Shown here piece by piece: positions 55,609-64,000 of a stretch of 64,000 nucleotides of DNA. The DNA comes from Sulfurimonas indica. GTDB lineage: Bacteria; Campylobacterota; Campylobacteria; Campylobacterales; Sulfurimonadaceae. The notes under the pieces were generated by a model. That model was not told the origin of the DNA. It was given only the letters and a program-made list of their open reading frames with translations, and searched no databases. Position 1 is the first letter of the stretch. Every line of letters starts with the position of its first letter. A program made the translations under genes and the position numbers. Location: the NCBI RefSeq assembly GCF_009192995.1, contig NZ_SDID01000011.1, positions 1 to 64,000 of the forward strand. Direction: 5' to 3'.

Positions 55609-56623
55609 AAGAGATAACAGCCTCATTATAGATAAAATCCAACTCACTTGGCAGCTTCTCATAAAGCAGCGGTGAGTCGAGGTCGACAAACTGCACTACA
55701 TCACGGTACGCAAAAGCAAGATAGAGTGTGATATTTATAGAGTATGGTCCTTCTATCATAGACCCAAGCATACAACCTACACCCTTTGCTCTGGCATACT
55801 CTAAAATCTCTACTGCTTTTGTAACACCTCCGCACTTCATCAGCTTGATATTTATCATATCTGCAACTCTGTTTTGTATGACATACTCTGCATCTTCAAG
55901 TGTAAAGAGTGCCTCATCAGCAAGAATGGGTACTTTTGACATTTTCGTTATTCTCTGTAATGCCCCTAGCTCTTTTGCAGCTACAGGCTGTTCTAAAAGC
56001 TCCAGCTTACAATCTTCAGTCGCTTTGAGGTAGTGCAGTGTCTGGGCTTCACTCCAAGCCTGGTTTGCATCGATAAGCAGCTTTGCGTGAGGAAGCTCAG
56101 CACTTAAAACTCTTGTCACTTCTGTTGCGTGAGCGATATTACTTCCAAGTTTTATCTTTAAAATATCCATCCCCTCACGCAGCGCCTCTTTTGCATCTAA
56201 GAGCATCTGCTCTTTTGTGCCCAAACTGATGGTGACATCTGTTTTTATCGAGCTTATATCTTGCATGTCAAAATAGTCACGCAGTGAGAACTTTTTCTCT
56301 TTTGCATAAAGTGATATAAAAGCAATATCAAGAGCTGCTTTGGCACTTGAACCTATCTTTTGTAGATGGAGGAGTCGCATGGCTTCATCAATACTATATC
56401 CGTAAAAAAGCTCTTTTACAGTGTTGATATCCTTTTCTATACTTACAAGTGTCTCACCGGTAATGGCTTTGGTAGCAGGTGCTTCACCATAAGCAAAACA
56501 CCCATCCTCACAGCAGACTTTCACGCGAATAAACTCTGCAAAATGCACCTCACGCAAAGCGGTTATAAAAGGGACTTTTAACTTTATCCTCTCCTGCGTG
56601 AGGCTGATATCTGTTATCTTCAT
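55595..56623 (-). CDS. L-Ala-D/L-Glu epimerase-like dipeptide epimerase
   Basis: 342-residue enolase-superfamily enzyme of the muconate-lactonizing/dipeptide epimerase branch. The catalytic KxK is in MDILKIKLGSN, metal ligands are D in LLIDANQAWS, E in LLEQPV and D in ILADEAL, and the second lysine is in MINIKLMKCGG. The likely role is epimerising peptidoglycan-derived Ala-Glu for recycling. It overlaps the small membrane gene by 4 nt. Confidence 0.88.
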   Translation of the reverse strand: MKITDISLTQERIKLKVPFITALREVHFAEFIRVKVCCEDGCFAYGEAPATKAITGETLVSIEKDINTVKELFYGYSIDEAMRLLHLQKIGSSAKAALDIAFISLYAKEKKFSLRDYFDMQDISSIKTDVTISLGTKEQMLLDAKEALREGMDILKIKLGSNIAHATEVTRVLSAELPHAKLLIDANQAWSEAQTLHYLKATEDCKLELLEQPVAAKELGALQRITKMSKVPILADEALFTLEDAEYVIQNRVADMINIKLMKCGGVTKAVEILEYARAKGVGCMLGSMIEGPYSINITLYLAFAYRDVVQFVDLDSPLLYEKLPSELDFIYNEAVISFKEQ

Positions 56624-56925
56624 GTTAAAGCCATATAGATAAAAAATGGATAAAGAAAAACTCCTATGTAAGGCAAATACGGACCTATGGGAGTAAAGAG
56701 TGAAAGCTGCATCTGCTCATCCAAATCTCTGTCAATAAAGACCTTTTTAATCAAAACCATCTTTGTTAAAATATCAGCTGACTTTAACAGAAGCAGCGCA
56801 ATAGCATAACCATTATAGTTTGTCTCAAAAGCAAACCAGATAGCAAAATAAAAGGTCGGATGCATAATCAAAAACAAAAAGATGCTTTTATGATACTGCT
56901 CATACATTCTAGCAAGCATTCCCAT
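56620..56925 (-). CDS. Small membrane protein of unknown function
   Basis: About 101 residues with three likely transmembrane helices (FLFLIMHPTFYFAIWFAF, GYAIALLLLKSADILTKMVL, GVFLYPFFIYMAL). The frame stays open to 57081 through a TTG codon, but the first ATG is at 56925, with AAAGG further upstream, so the shorter form is given. It ends with ATGA overlapping the epimerase start. No family could be named. Confidence 0.6.
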   Translation of the reverse strand: MGMLARMYEQYHKSIFLFLIMHPTFYFAIWFAFETNYNGYAIALLLLKSADILTKMVLIKKVFIDRDLDEQMQLSLFTPIGPYLPYIGVFLYPFFIYMALT

Positions 56926-57126
56926 AATCGTCTGTGCCTTTTGCCACTGCACTTCATAAAGCTCTAAAACTATATATATAGCAATATATACTGAAAACAC
57001 TCTTTGAACTCCTTTGTCACTCTTACAAAGATTTTCAAAAGTATAGCAGAACTTCTGCTTTGTGATATAATTGTGATACAATAAGTCTTATAATTTTAAT
57101 CCTATAAAAAGGTGTACAGAAATTCT

Positions 57127-58734
57127 ATGCAAACATTATATGCTATCGGAGACTGGATTACCCAAGACAGTGAACGCATCATTACTCAATGGCTATACAA
57201 TCCAAACATCAAAAAGATTTTCAAAAAATATAAAATAAGTCATCAAAAATTCTCCAAAAAGTTTGCTGTGGGAATCATTGCTCATTTGGTTGATGTTATA
57301 CAAGAGAGAAAAAAAATGCAAGACTGCCCAAGTATGAATAAGTTTGTAGATTTTATGCTACAAAAGGAGATACGGGCAGACGAGATCTATTCTATATGCA
57401 CAATATTACGAATCACTGTTTTTAATCATCTTTTAGACGCCCACCCTGAGATTAGACATGATTGTACATCCATACTTGCAATGTTAAAAATCTTTGATAC
57501 AAATTTAGCAGGGGTTATAAAAAATTTTAGCAATGCCTCATATGAGCTTTATATAAACAAGCAAAAAGAGATAGATAATCTCAAGAACTTAGCATATAAA
57601 GACACACTAACAGGTCTGAATAATTTAAGACGATTTGAAGAGCTTATTGAACAAAAGCTTAAAAGTCTACCAAATAACAATATAAAAATTTTAATGCTTT
57701 CTCTTAAAGGCTTTAGTGAATACAGCAAACGGCACTCTCAACAAGAAAGTGACAATATCATACAAAATGTTGCACAGATAATACAACAAGAGTACCCTCT
57801 TGATTCAGCCCGTATTGGAAGTAGTCAGTTTGCTCTTTTAAGTGACACATTGAGCCTTGAAACATCCACAAAACTTATAGATAAAATAGATGCCACACTG
57901 ACAGCAAACCCAGATACTCAACACATAAAGAGCAATGCTGCCCTTATTCTCTTGCACGATAAAGATTCTTCAGAAAGCATCATAGAACGTGGTGAAATCC
58001 TGCTAAATACTATTCAAAAATCTACACAAACAGCCATAATAGATGAGAAGATTTTTGATGAAAAAGAGGAAAAACGGCTAGAAGAACAAAATAGATTTTT
58101 ATCACTTATGAAGCACTACAAAGAGGATAAAAAAACAATACCAGTAACAAGCTACTATATGGAGATACCTCTACAATCCTCTGCAAAGATTATAGATATT
58201 ACAGAAAATAACATAACCATAAGTATAAGAAAAATATCGGCAATATCTCTACAACCAAATGACGGAATCTATATTACAATGCCAAAAAAACCAGATATAA
58301 AAGCATATGTAAAGTCTATCGACATAGAAAAAAATTATGTTATTTTAGAACAGTTTCAAGCGGTGGAGACTTCTCCCTTAGATCGAAGATATATACATGT
58401 GCAATTAAAAGATCCAATAGAGATTTTGATAAAATCACAAAAAACACAAATTCCTGAAATGCTCCATACAGTTTCCATAACTACTTTTGTAGTCTATGTA
58501 CATCATCTCTATGATATCGATATTAATTCTGAGTTGACAATGCAGGTTCAGCTCCATGAAAAAGAAGAAGAATTTTTAGGCAAGGTAGATAAAATAATAC
58601 CTATAGATAGCAAGTTTAAGCTTATTATTCATCTCAAGAAGACACCAGCTGTTCAAGAGTCTCTCGTGCCATTTATATCAAACAGGCAACTGCAAATCAT
58701 TCAAAAATTACAGGAAAAAATTTCTTATGTATAA
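57127..58734 (+). CDS. Degenerate-GGDEF protein with PilZ-like C-terminus
   Basis: About 535 residues. A helical N-terminal sensor-like region (residues 1-140) precedes a GGDEF domain that keeps DTLTGLNNLRRFEEL but has RIGSSQFALL where RxGGDEFxxL is expected, so it is unlikely to be catalytic. The C-terminal 200 residues look like a beta-rich PilZ/YcgR-like pair, without the full RxxxR and DxSxxG signatures. The frame opens with GTG at 57112, but the ATG at 57127 seems better. It overlaps the next gene by 8 nt. Confidence 0.65.
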   Translation: MQTLYAIGDWITQDSERIITQWLYNPNIKKIFKKYKISHQKFSKKFAVGIIAHLVDVIQERKKMQDCPSMNKFVDFMLQKEIRADEIYSICTILRITVFNHLLDAHPEIRHDCTSILAMLKIFDTNLAGVIKNFSNASYELYINKQKEIDNLKNLAYKDTLTGLNNLRRFEELIEQKLKSLPNNNIKILMLSLKGFSEYSKRHSQQESDNIIQNVAQIIQQEYPLDSARIGSSQFALLSDTLSLETSTKLIDKIDATLTANPDTQHIKSNAALILLHDKDSSESIIERGEILLNTIQKSTQTAIIDEKIFDEKEEKRLEEQNRFLSLMKHYKEDKKTIPVTSYYMEIPLQSSAKIIDITENNITISIRKISAISLQPNDGIYITMPKKPDIKAYVKSIDIEKNYVILEQFQAVETSPLDRRYIHVQLKDPIEILIKSQKTQIPEMLHTVSITTFVVYVHHLYDIDINSELTMQVQLHEKEEEFLGKVDKIIPIDSKFKLIIHLKKTPAVQESLVPFISNRQLQIIQKLQEKISYV

Positions 58735-61114
58735 AATGTCAGCAACATTACTCTACCCAATAATAGCCATTTTACTTTTATGCATTTCCATGATTGGGTT
58801 CTTTAAGTATGCAGTCTCAGAAAGTCAAGAGGCAATCTTAGAAAGTTATATGCAAAAAGCAAAAGAAGAGTCTTATCTCCTTAAAACTCTTATAGAAGAG
58901 CTCTCATTAAATCAAAAGCAAACAGCTATACAAAAAGGACTCCTACAATTATCATCTCAGGCTAATACAAAGTATGTTCTGTTAGTAGCCCCTGATAAAA
59001 CTATACTCTATGCAAGTGAACAAAAAACTATAAATAAAAAACTAAAAGAGATTTTTTCCCATAAAAGACTGCAACATTATGAAGATGAAATAAATACTAT
59101 AAATGATTTACATATCCATATTTGGGGGAAAACCATAGATGCTACTATCAAAGTAGACCCTTTATACAACAGTTTACACAATAAACTAGAGTATGGCTAT
59201 ATCATAATGCTTTATGATTTAAATGATCTTATTGCAGAGAGAGAAAAAAATATTTTTCAAGAATTATTCTCTATTTTTATGCTTCTACTATTTATTATTA
59301 TACTTTTATTCTATTTTTACTATAAAAATTTCTTACTAAAACTCTATAAAATTTATGATATTGCATCAGCCTTTACCAAGAAAAAAACTCCTAAAAATTC
59401 TATGTGCATTAATGATCTTATTGAAAAAATTGTGCAAATAACGCAAGAGTTTGAAGTCATGTCACGTGTTATAGAGTACAGTAGTGATGCCATACTGATT
59501 ACAGATGAAAATAAAAATATTATTTTCATAAATCCTGCATTTGAAAATATCAGTAAATTTACAAAAGATGAAGTGATTGGAAAAAAGCCGGAAGATGTAA
59601 TTAAATCGGATTTAATGAGTGATGACTATTATACAGATATGTGGTATAAACTTGCTACTTATGGAAAATTTCAAGGAAAAATCATCGACAGAAAACACGA
59701 TGGCACAGATTATGTAGTATGGCAAAAAATTTGGGCATTAAAAGACCCACAAACAGATAAAATTACAAATTATGTTGCCTTAAGTCAAGATATTAGTGAT
59801 TTGATAACGCAACAAAAAGAGATAGAACATCTTGCCTATTATGATGGTTTGACAGGGTTATCCAACAGAAGCTATTTTATAAATATTCTTAATAAATTCA
59901 TCAAAAAAAGAAAAAAAGAAAAATTTGCCTTACTCTTTGTTGATATAGACAATTTCAAAGAAGTCAATGAGACTATAGGATACCATGCCGGAGATATTAT
60001 TCTTCAGAATTTTTCCGAATATCTGCAATATAACCTACGAGATGAAGATATCATAGCCAGACTTGGAGGGGATGAGTTTGCTATACTGGCTTATAATATT
60101 ACAAGACCAGAAGATGCTCTTGAAATAGGATGTAAAATTACTGATTTTTCAAGGAAAGAACTCATTATAGATAATCACACTATCAATATCAGTATAAGCG
60201 GTGGTATTGCGCTCTACCCAAATGATGGGAAAAACTCCAAAGAGCTTCTAGCAGCTGTCGATATCGCTCTCTCCCGTTCCAAACAAGAAGGAAAAAACAA
60301 ATGTACAATCTTTCAAGTAGATATGCAAAAAGAGGCTGTTCAAAAAGTTCTTATGAAACATGAACTTAAATCTGCGATAAAAAACAATGAGTTTGAACTT
60401 TACTATCAACCAAAATTTACCGTAGATGGTACAAAAATAGATGGTTTTGAAGCACTCATTCGATGGAATCATCCTCAAAAAGGCTTTATACAACCTGGTA
60501 ATTTTATCTCAATAGCTGAAGAAAGTGGTATCATCATAGATATAACAGCATGGATATTTAGAGAAATTAATAGAAGCTGTGAAGCATTCAGTAAAATTTC
60601 CAATAACTTTCGCATTGCTATCAATATATCCGCTAGACATTTTGAAGAAAACAATCTTATTCAACAAGTCCAAAATCACATTGACAAGAAGTGGGTAGAA
60701 GGCGGTTATATAGAATTTGAAATTACAGAAAGTGCTATCATGAAGAATATAAAAGATACAATCCAACAACTTGTTGCTATTAAAGCTATAGGTATCACAA
60801 TATCTTTAGATGACTACGGTACAGGTCACTCTTCTCTAGCATATTTAAAAAATTTACCGATAGATAAAATAAAAATTGACAAATCTTTTATCGATGAAAT
60901 ATGCACAAATAAAAAAGATTATCTCATCGTAAAAGCAACAATAGAATTGGCTGAAAACTTAGGTATGCATACAATAATAGAAGGTGTTGAGGATAAGGAA
61001 CAACTTCAACTGCTTCAGAAATTTGGAGCTACTTATATACAAGGGTATATCTATTCAAAACCACTTACACAACATGATGCTCTTGAGCTTTTACAGGCAC
61101 ACATTAATAATTAA
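58727..61114 (+). CDS. Membrane PAS-GGDEF-EAL protein
   Basis: 795 residues. Transmembrane helices lie near residues 8-28 and 183-203 around a periplasmic sensor, followed by a PAS domain (about residues 245-365), then a GGDEF domain with RLGGDEFAIL and an RDED inhibitory site. The EAL domain has EAL in FEALIRWNH, E in FEITESAI and DDYGTGHSSL, so both cyclase and phosphodiesterase sites are intact. It is translationally coupled to the degenerate-GGDEF gene. The end overlaps the convergent DUF819 gene by 11 nt. Confidence 0.92.
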   Translation: MYKMSATLLYPIIAILLLCISMIGFFKYAVSESQEAILESYMQKAKEESYLLKTLIEELSLNQKQTAIQKGLLQLSSQANTKYVLLVAPDKTILYASEQKTINKKLKEIFSHKRLQHYEDEINTINDLHIHIWGKTIDATIKVDPLYNSLHNKLEYGYIIMLYDLNDLIAEREKNIFQELFSIFMLLLFIIILLFYFYYKNFLLKLYKIYDIASAFTKKKTPKNSMCINDLIEKIVQITQEFEVMSRVIEYSSDAILITDENKNIIFINPAFENISKFTKDEVIGKKPEDVIKSDLMSDDYYTDMWYKLATYGKFQGKIIDRKHDGTDYVVWQKIWALKDPQTDKITNYVALSQDISDLITQQKEIEHLAYYDGLTGLSNRSYFINILNKFIKKRKKEKFALLFVDIDNFKEVNETIGYHAGDIILQNFSEYLQYNLRDEDIIARLGGDEFAILAYNITRPEDALEIGCKITDFSRKELIIDNHTINISISGGIALYPNDGKNSKELLAAVDIALSRSKQEGKNKCTIFQVDMQKEAVQKVLMKHELKSAIKNNEFELYYQPKFTVDGTKIDGFEALIRWNHPQKGFIQPGNFISIAEESGIIIDITAWIFREINRSCEAFSKISNNFRIAINISARHFEENNLIQQVQNHIDKKWVEGGYIEFEITESAIMKNIKDTIQQLVAIKAIGITISLDDYGTGHSSLAYLKNLPIDKIKIDKSFIDEICTNKKDYLIVKATIELAENLGMHTIIEGVEDKEQLQLLQKFGATYIQGYIYSKPLTQHDALELLQAHINN

Positions 61115-62228
61115 GTATAATCTTCCCAACAAAAAGCCCACCAAAAGTACCGATAAGATAGCCCATAATCGCCATGAGCACTCCAACAGATACCAATTTT
61201 TTATCATAAGTTGCTGCTAAAATCGGAGCTGATGCCACGCCACCTATATTTGCCAATGAAGCAACAGAAATGCTAAAGAGGTCAAGTTTGAAAATCTTTG
61301 CTCCTGCTACCATGATGAGTGCATGCAATAGCAAAATCAAAAAACCTGCCAAAACATACATTCCAAGTCCGCTGAAACTCTCAATCACTGCACGTGAACC
61401 TATAAGAGCTATGAGAATGTAGAGCATTGTCGTGGCAACCTCATTGGAGCCATTTATCTCACGCAAGCGGGTAAAAGAGGCAGCTACCCCAAAGAGTGTG
61501 GCAAAAATAACCATACTTGTTGTAGTGTTTAAAATGACAAAATATTGCGCAAGCATTTGTGAAGTAAGAGAGACAAAAAGTGCTAAGGCGATGAGTAGCC
61601 AGTAACGTTTCGCACCCATAGAACAGGCACAGCCTATCTCACTCAAATATGCCAAACGCTCATGGCTTTTTGTAAAGCGATTAAAAACCTTTGCAAAAGG
61701 AACCAAAAAGAGCAGCAGCATCACCCAAAGTGTATAGTTTACACTGTCAACTACAAGCGCATAGGCAAAGGCATCTTCATTTACACCAAGAGCGCTCCCT
61801 ACTGCTACCATATTTGCCGTTCCACCCATCCAGCTTCCAGCAAGTGCACCAAATGCACCTGCTATATCTTTGCCAAAATCAAAAATATTTGCTACAACTA
61901 TAAAAGCAAAAGCGATGGAGAACACCGCTAGGACATAAGCTGTTATGAGGGACTTTCCAAGTTTTATAAAGTGTCTGAAATCAATTTCAAGCAACATTAA
62001 AAAGAGCATTGCAGGTAGAAGGTTTGTCTTTGTCAGCTTATAGATATGTGTGATGGCCTCATTATCGGCAAAAACATCAAAAGAGGCAAGGAACATTGCA
62101 AAAGCATAGATAAGAACAACTGCCGGAAGGTACTCAAAGATCTGCCATTTTGTCTTACTAGCGAGCAGATGAAAGAAGGTAACGATGAGTGCTAAGACAA
62201 AAAGATAGAGTAGCGGAGTAGTTATCAA
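61104..62228 (-). CDS. DUF819 family membrane protein
   Basis: 374 residues with about ten transmembrane helices. The segment GALAGSWMGGTANMVAVGSALGV and a later SVASLANIGGVASAPILAATY are typical of the DUF819 family, whose substrate is unknown. The start is TTG at 62228 with a strong GGAAGGT ribosome binding site six bases upstream; no ATG lies near the N-terminus. Confidence 0.85.
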   Translation of the reverse strand: MITTPLLYLFVLALIVTFFHLLASKTKWQIFEYLPAVVLIYAFAMFLASFDVFADNEAITHIYKLTKTNLLPAMLFLMLLEIDFRHFIKLGKSLITAYVLAVFSIAFAFIVVANIFDFGKDIAGAFGALAGSWMGGTANMVAVGSALGVNEDAFAYALVVDSVNYTLWVMLLLFLVPFAKVFNRFTKSHERLAYLSEIGCACSMGAKRYWLLIALALFVSLTSQMLAQYFVILNTTTSMVIFATLFGVAASFTRLREINGSNEVATTMLYILIALIGSRAVIESFSGLGMYVLAGFLILLLHALIMVAGAKIFKLDLFSISVASLANIGGVASAPILAATYDKKLVSVGVLMAIMGYLIGTFGGLFVGKIILNY

Positions 62229-62281
62229 CGGTTACCTTCCATTTTTTTTATAAGTGTATCATATTTGCAAGGGAATTGACT

Positions 62282-63580
62282 ATGAAAAGAATTTTTTTAC
62301 TCTCAACATTTGTCCTCACGCAGACTATTTTTGCGACAACACTCACTATCTATAACTCAAACATTGCGCTTGTAAACGAATCTCAAGAGTTTGAAATCAG
62401 CAAGAGCGATGATACTTTTGTCTATAATAATATTCCAAATACACTGATAAGCAACTCTGTCAATCTTGACCTGCCACCATCACTCACACTCTACTCACAG
62501 GTACACAAAAGAAAGAACTTCACGCAACATGATTTGGCAAAAGCATTTGTAGGCAAAGATGTAGAGCTTTCCAACGCTTCACAAGCGAAACTTTTAAGTA
62601 TCAGTGGCAATAATGCCATCGTTCAAAGCCCCCAAAAGAAACTCTTTATCACTAAAATCTCAGATATCATTTTTCCATACCTTCCTACGGATCTACAAGC
62701 AAGCAATACACTCAACTTTCAGATAAAAGCAAGAAAAAACATACAAACTTCGATAGATATCAGCTATCTTGCACAAAATATCTCTTTCTCAAGTGATTAC
62801 ATTTTAAAAATTAAAAAAAACAGAGCCAATCTTCAGGCATGGGTAGATATCATAAACAATTCAGGCAAAGATTTTAAAGATGCAACAGTTCATTTAATAG
62901 CCGGAGATATCAACAGAGCCTACAATCAAAGAGAAGCTGTTGCTTATAGAAGTATGGTCACAGCAGATAAGAGTGCTCTCACGCACAAGGCAGTTGCAGG
63001 ATACCACAAGTATACGGTTCCTTTTAAGGTTGACCTTAACAGTTATGAGAAAAGGCGTGTCAAACTCTTCGAGTATAAAGATATCCCAATACAAAACAGT
63101 TATATTGCGAGAATGAACAACCCTCTTTATCTTATGGGTGAGCGTTCAAGCAGTGTAAATCGTGAACTTCAAATCAGTAATCTTGACAGAGAACTTCCAT
63201 CAGGAGTTGTGCGTATCTATACAAAAGATGATGAAGAGCCTCTACTTTTAGGGGAAACGAATATTGCCAATACACCAAAAAAGAGTCCTATCATTCTCAA
63301 AGTCGGCAAAGATTTCGATACAAAAGTAACACAGAAGGTCATCTCACGCAAAGATACGAACCTACGCTTTAATGTTACCATAGCCTATACACTGACAAAC
63401 CACTCTGATGAAGACAAGTTTATCACTGTAGAGATTCCATTTAACAAAAAGAGTGATTCAAAGGTCATTTCCAAAGAGAAATATAGTTTTACAAAGGGAA
63501 ATCTGCTAACATTTCATCTACAGGTCAAAGCAAACTCCAAGCAGAGCTTTAGAGCAAAATTTATAACGAAAAGAAGATAG
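62282..63580 (+). CDS. DUF4139-domain secreted protein
   Basis: About 432 residues from the ATG at 62282 with AAGGGA upstream. A signal peptide (IFLLSTFVLTQTIFA) is followed by an extended, mostly beta protein with the DUF4139 features ILKIKKNRANLQAWVDIINNSGKDF and DATVHLIAGDIN. It probably acts in the periplasm or at the cell surface. Its partner or substrate is unknown. It is followed at once by the exonuclease gene. Confidence 0.85.
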   Translation: MKRIFLLSTFVLTQTIFATTLTIYNSNIALVNESQEFEISKSDDTFVYNNIPNTLISNSVNLDLPPSLTLYSQVHKRKNFTQHDLAKAFVGKDVELSNASQAKLLSISGNNAIVQSPQKKLFITKISDIIFPYLPTDLQASNTLNFQIKARKNIQTSIDISYLAQNISFSSDYILKIKKNRANLQAWVDIINNSGKDFKDATVHLIAGDINRAYNQREAVAYRSMVTADKSALTHKAVAGYHKYTVPFKVDLNSYEKRRVKLFEYKDIPIQNSYIARMNNPLYLMGERSSSVNRELQISNLDRELPSGVVRIYTKDDEEPLLLGETNIANTPKKSPIILKVGKDFDTKVTQKVISRKDTNLRFNVTIAYTLTNHSDEDKFITVEIPFNKKSDSKVISKEKYSFTKGNLLTFHLQVKANSKQSFRAKFITKRR

Positions 63581-64000
63581 ATGGCAAAGTACATAATTTT
63601 AGATACAGAGACAACAGGGACAGATGAGTCAGACAGGGTAATCCAGCTTGGGTACATGGTACTTGGTGGCAAAGAGGTAGAGGTACATAATGAGTTTTGT
63701 TCGGCTGATGTACCCATAAACTTTGCAGCGATGGAGGTTCATGGCATTACCCCTGAGATGATCGAGGGCAAACAAAAATGTGTTGAAATACCCGCATATA
63801 AACGTCTCTTAGAGCTCAATACTCCAGAGAACTATATGATAATCCATAACGCTCCGTTTGATTTGAAGATGCTTGAAAAAGAGGGTTTTGAGATTGTTAT
63901 GAAAGTTATCGATACCCTGCGTGTTGCAAAGCATATCTTCGAAGATGAAGAGGCGCACCGCCTGCAGTATTTTCGCTATAAGATGGAACTTTACAAAGAG
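63581..64000 (+). CDS. DnaQ-like 3'-5' exonuclease (partial, cut by window end)
   Basis: The first 140 codons are present, with no stop before the window end. It starts at ATG 63581 immediately after the DUF4139 stop. Exonuclease motif I is LDTETTGTD with D and E, motif II HNAPFDLKML, and a late histidine in EEAHRLQYF may be part of motif III. It is a DEDD-type exonuclease, separate from the polymerase. The end coordinate is that of the window, not of the gene. Confidence 0.85.
   Translation, partial: MAKYIILDTETTGTDESDRVIQLGYMVLGGKEVEVHNEFCSADVPINFAAMEVHGITPEMIEGKQKCVEIPAYKRLLELNTPENYMIIHNAPFDLKMLEKEGFEIVMKVIDTLRVAKHIFEDEEAHRLQYFRYKMELYKE

Overview
The window reads as chromosomal DNA of a low-GC campylobacterotal bacterium, most likely Sulfurimonas or a close relative. 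Pointers are the miaB–HP0268-family–nusA arrangement, the gap–pgk–tpiA–fabI order, AHQWxQPLN-type H-boxes, an ArsRS-like two-component pair, the OprD-like porin and many c-di-GMP proteins. Species assignment is inference. There is no rRNA operon, CRISPR array or prophage. The RNA genes seen are ssrA (tmRNA) and tRNA-Val(GAC).

Layout. 1-9.4 kb: tmRNA, gph, an FAD oxidoreductase, tRNA-Val, pckA, a DedA protein, uvrB, an orphan hybrid sensor kinase and an outer-membrane barrel. 9.4-18.4 kb: a flavoprotein, rimO and tilS face a long minus-strand operon (HP0268 family, miaB, LPLAT, a small membrane protein, a tyrosine recombinase and three PilM/PilN/PilO-like proteins). 18.5-22.3 kb: nusA, an orphan ABC permease and two back-to-back HEPN/nucleotidyltransferase modules. 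22.3-31 kb: porin, lipoprotein, fabI, tpiA, pgk, gap, a 270-bp inverted-repeat element, nadD, rsfS and an MltF-like transglycosylase. 30.8-38 kb: ArsRS-like pair, feoAB with a Fur box, pssA, DoxX and rmuC. 38-46 kb: DEAD-box helicase, HIT-like protein, rpmF-plsX-fabH, YceD-like protein, ndk, ferredoxin, metK and peroxiredoxin. 46-64 kb: three GGDEF-family proteins plus one degenerate one, an EamA transporter, a PIF1-like helicase, a MoxR/VWA/repeat-protein module, nhaA, dipeptide epimerase, DUF819 and DUF4139 proteins, and a DnaQ-like exonuclease cut by the window end.

The most interesting signal is a leader of about 115 nt found twice, before fabI and before rpmF-plsX-fabH. Its hairpins are conserved through compensatory changes, and the wobble pairs work only on the sense strand of the downstream genes. 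Because both transcription units make fatty acids, this could be an undescribed cis-regulatory RNA. Other unusual points are the mirror-ordered HEPN/MNT pairs sharing an identical promoter core, the nested inverted-repeat element that supplies the nadD ribosome binding site, a 24-bp perfect hairpin between rmuC and a helicase gene, and at least seven genes whose -10 box lies 5-7 nt before the ATG, suggesting leaderless mRNAs.

How the genes work together. Central metabolism is represented by glycolysis/gluconeogenesis (gap, pgk, tpiA, pckA), fatty acid and phospholipid synthesis (fabI, fabH, plsX, pssA, LPLAT) and NAD synthesis (nadD). Translation quality control and RNA modification are covered by ssrA, miaB, rimO, tilS, rsfS and rpmF. 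Signalling is dominated by c-di-GMP turnover proteins and two sensor kinases.
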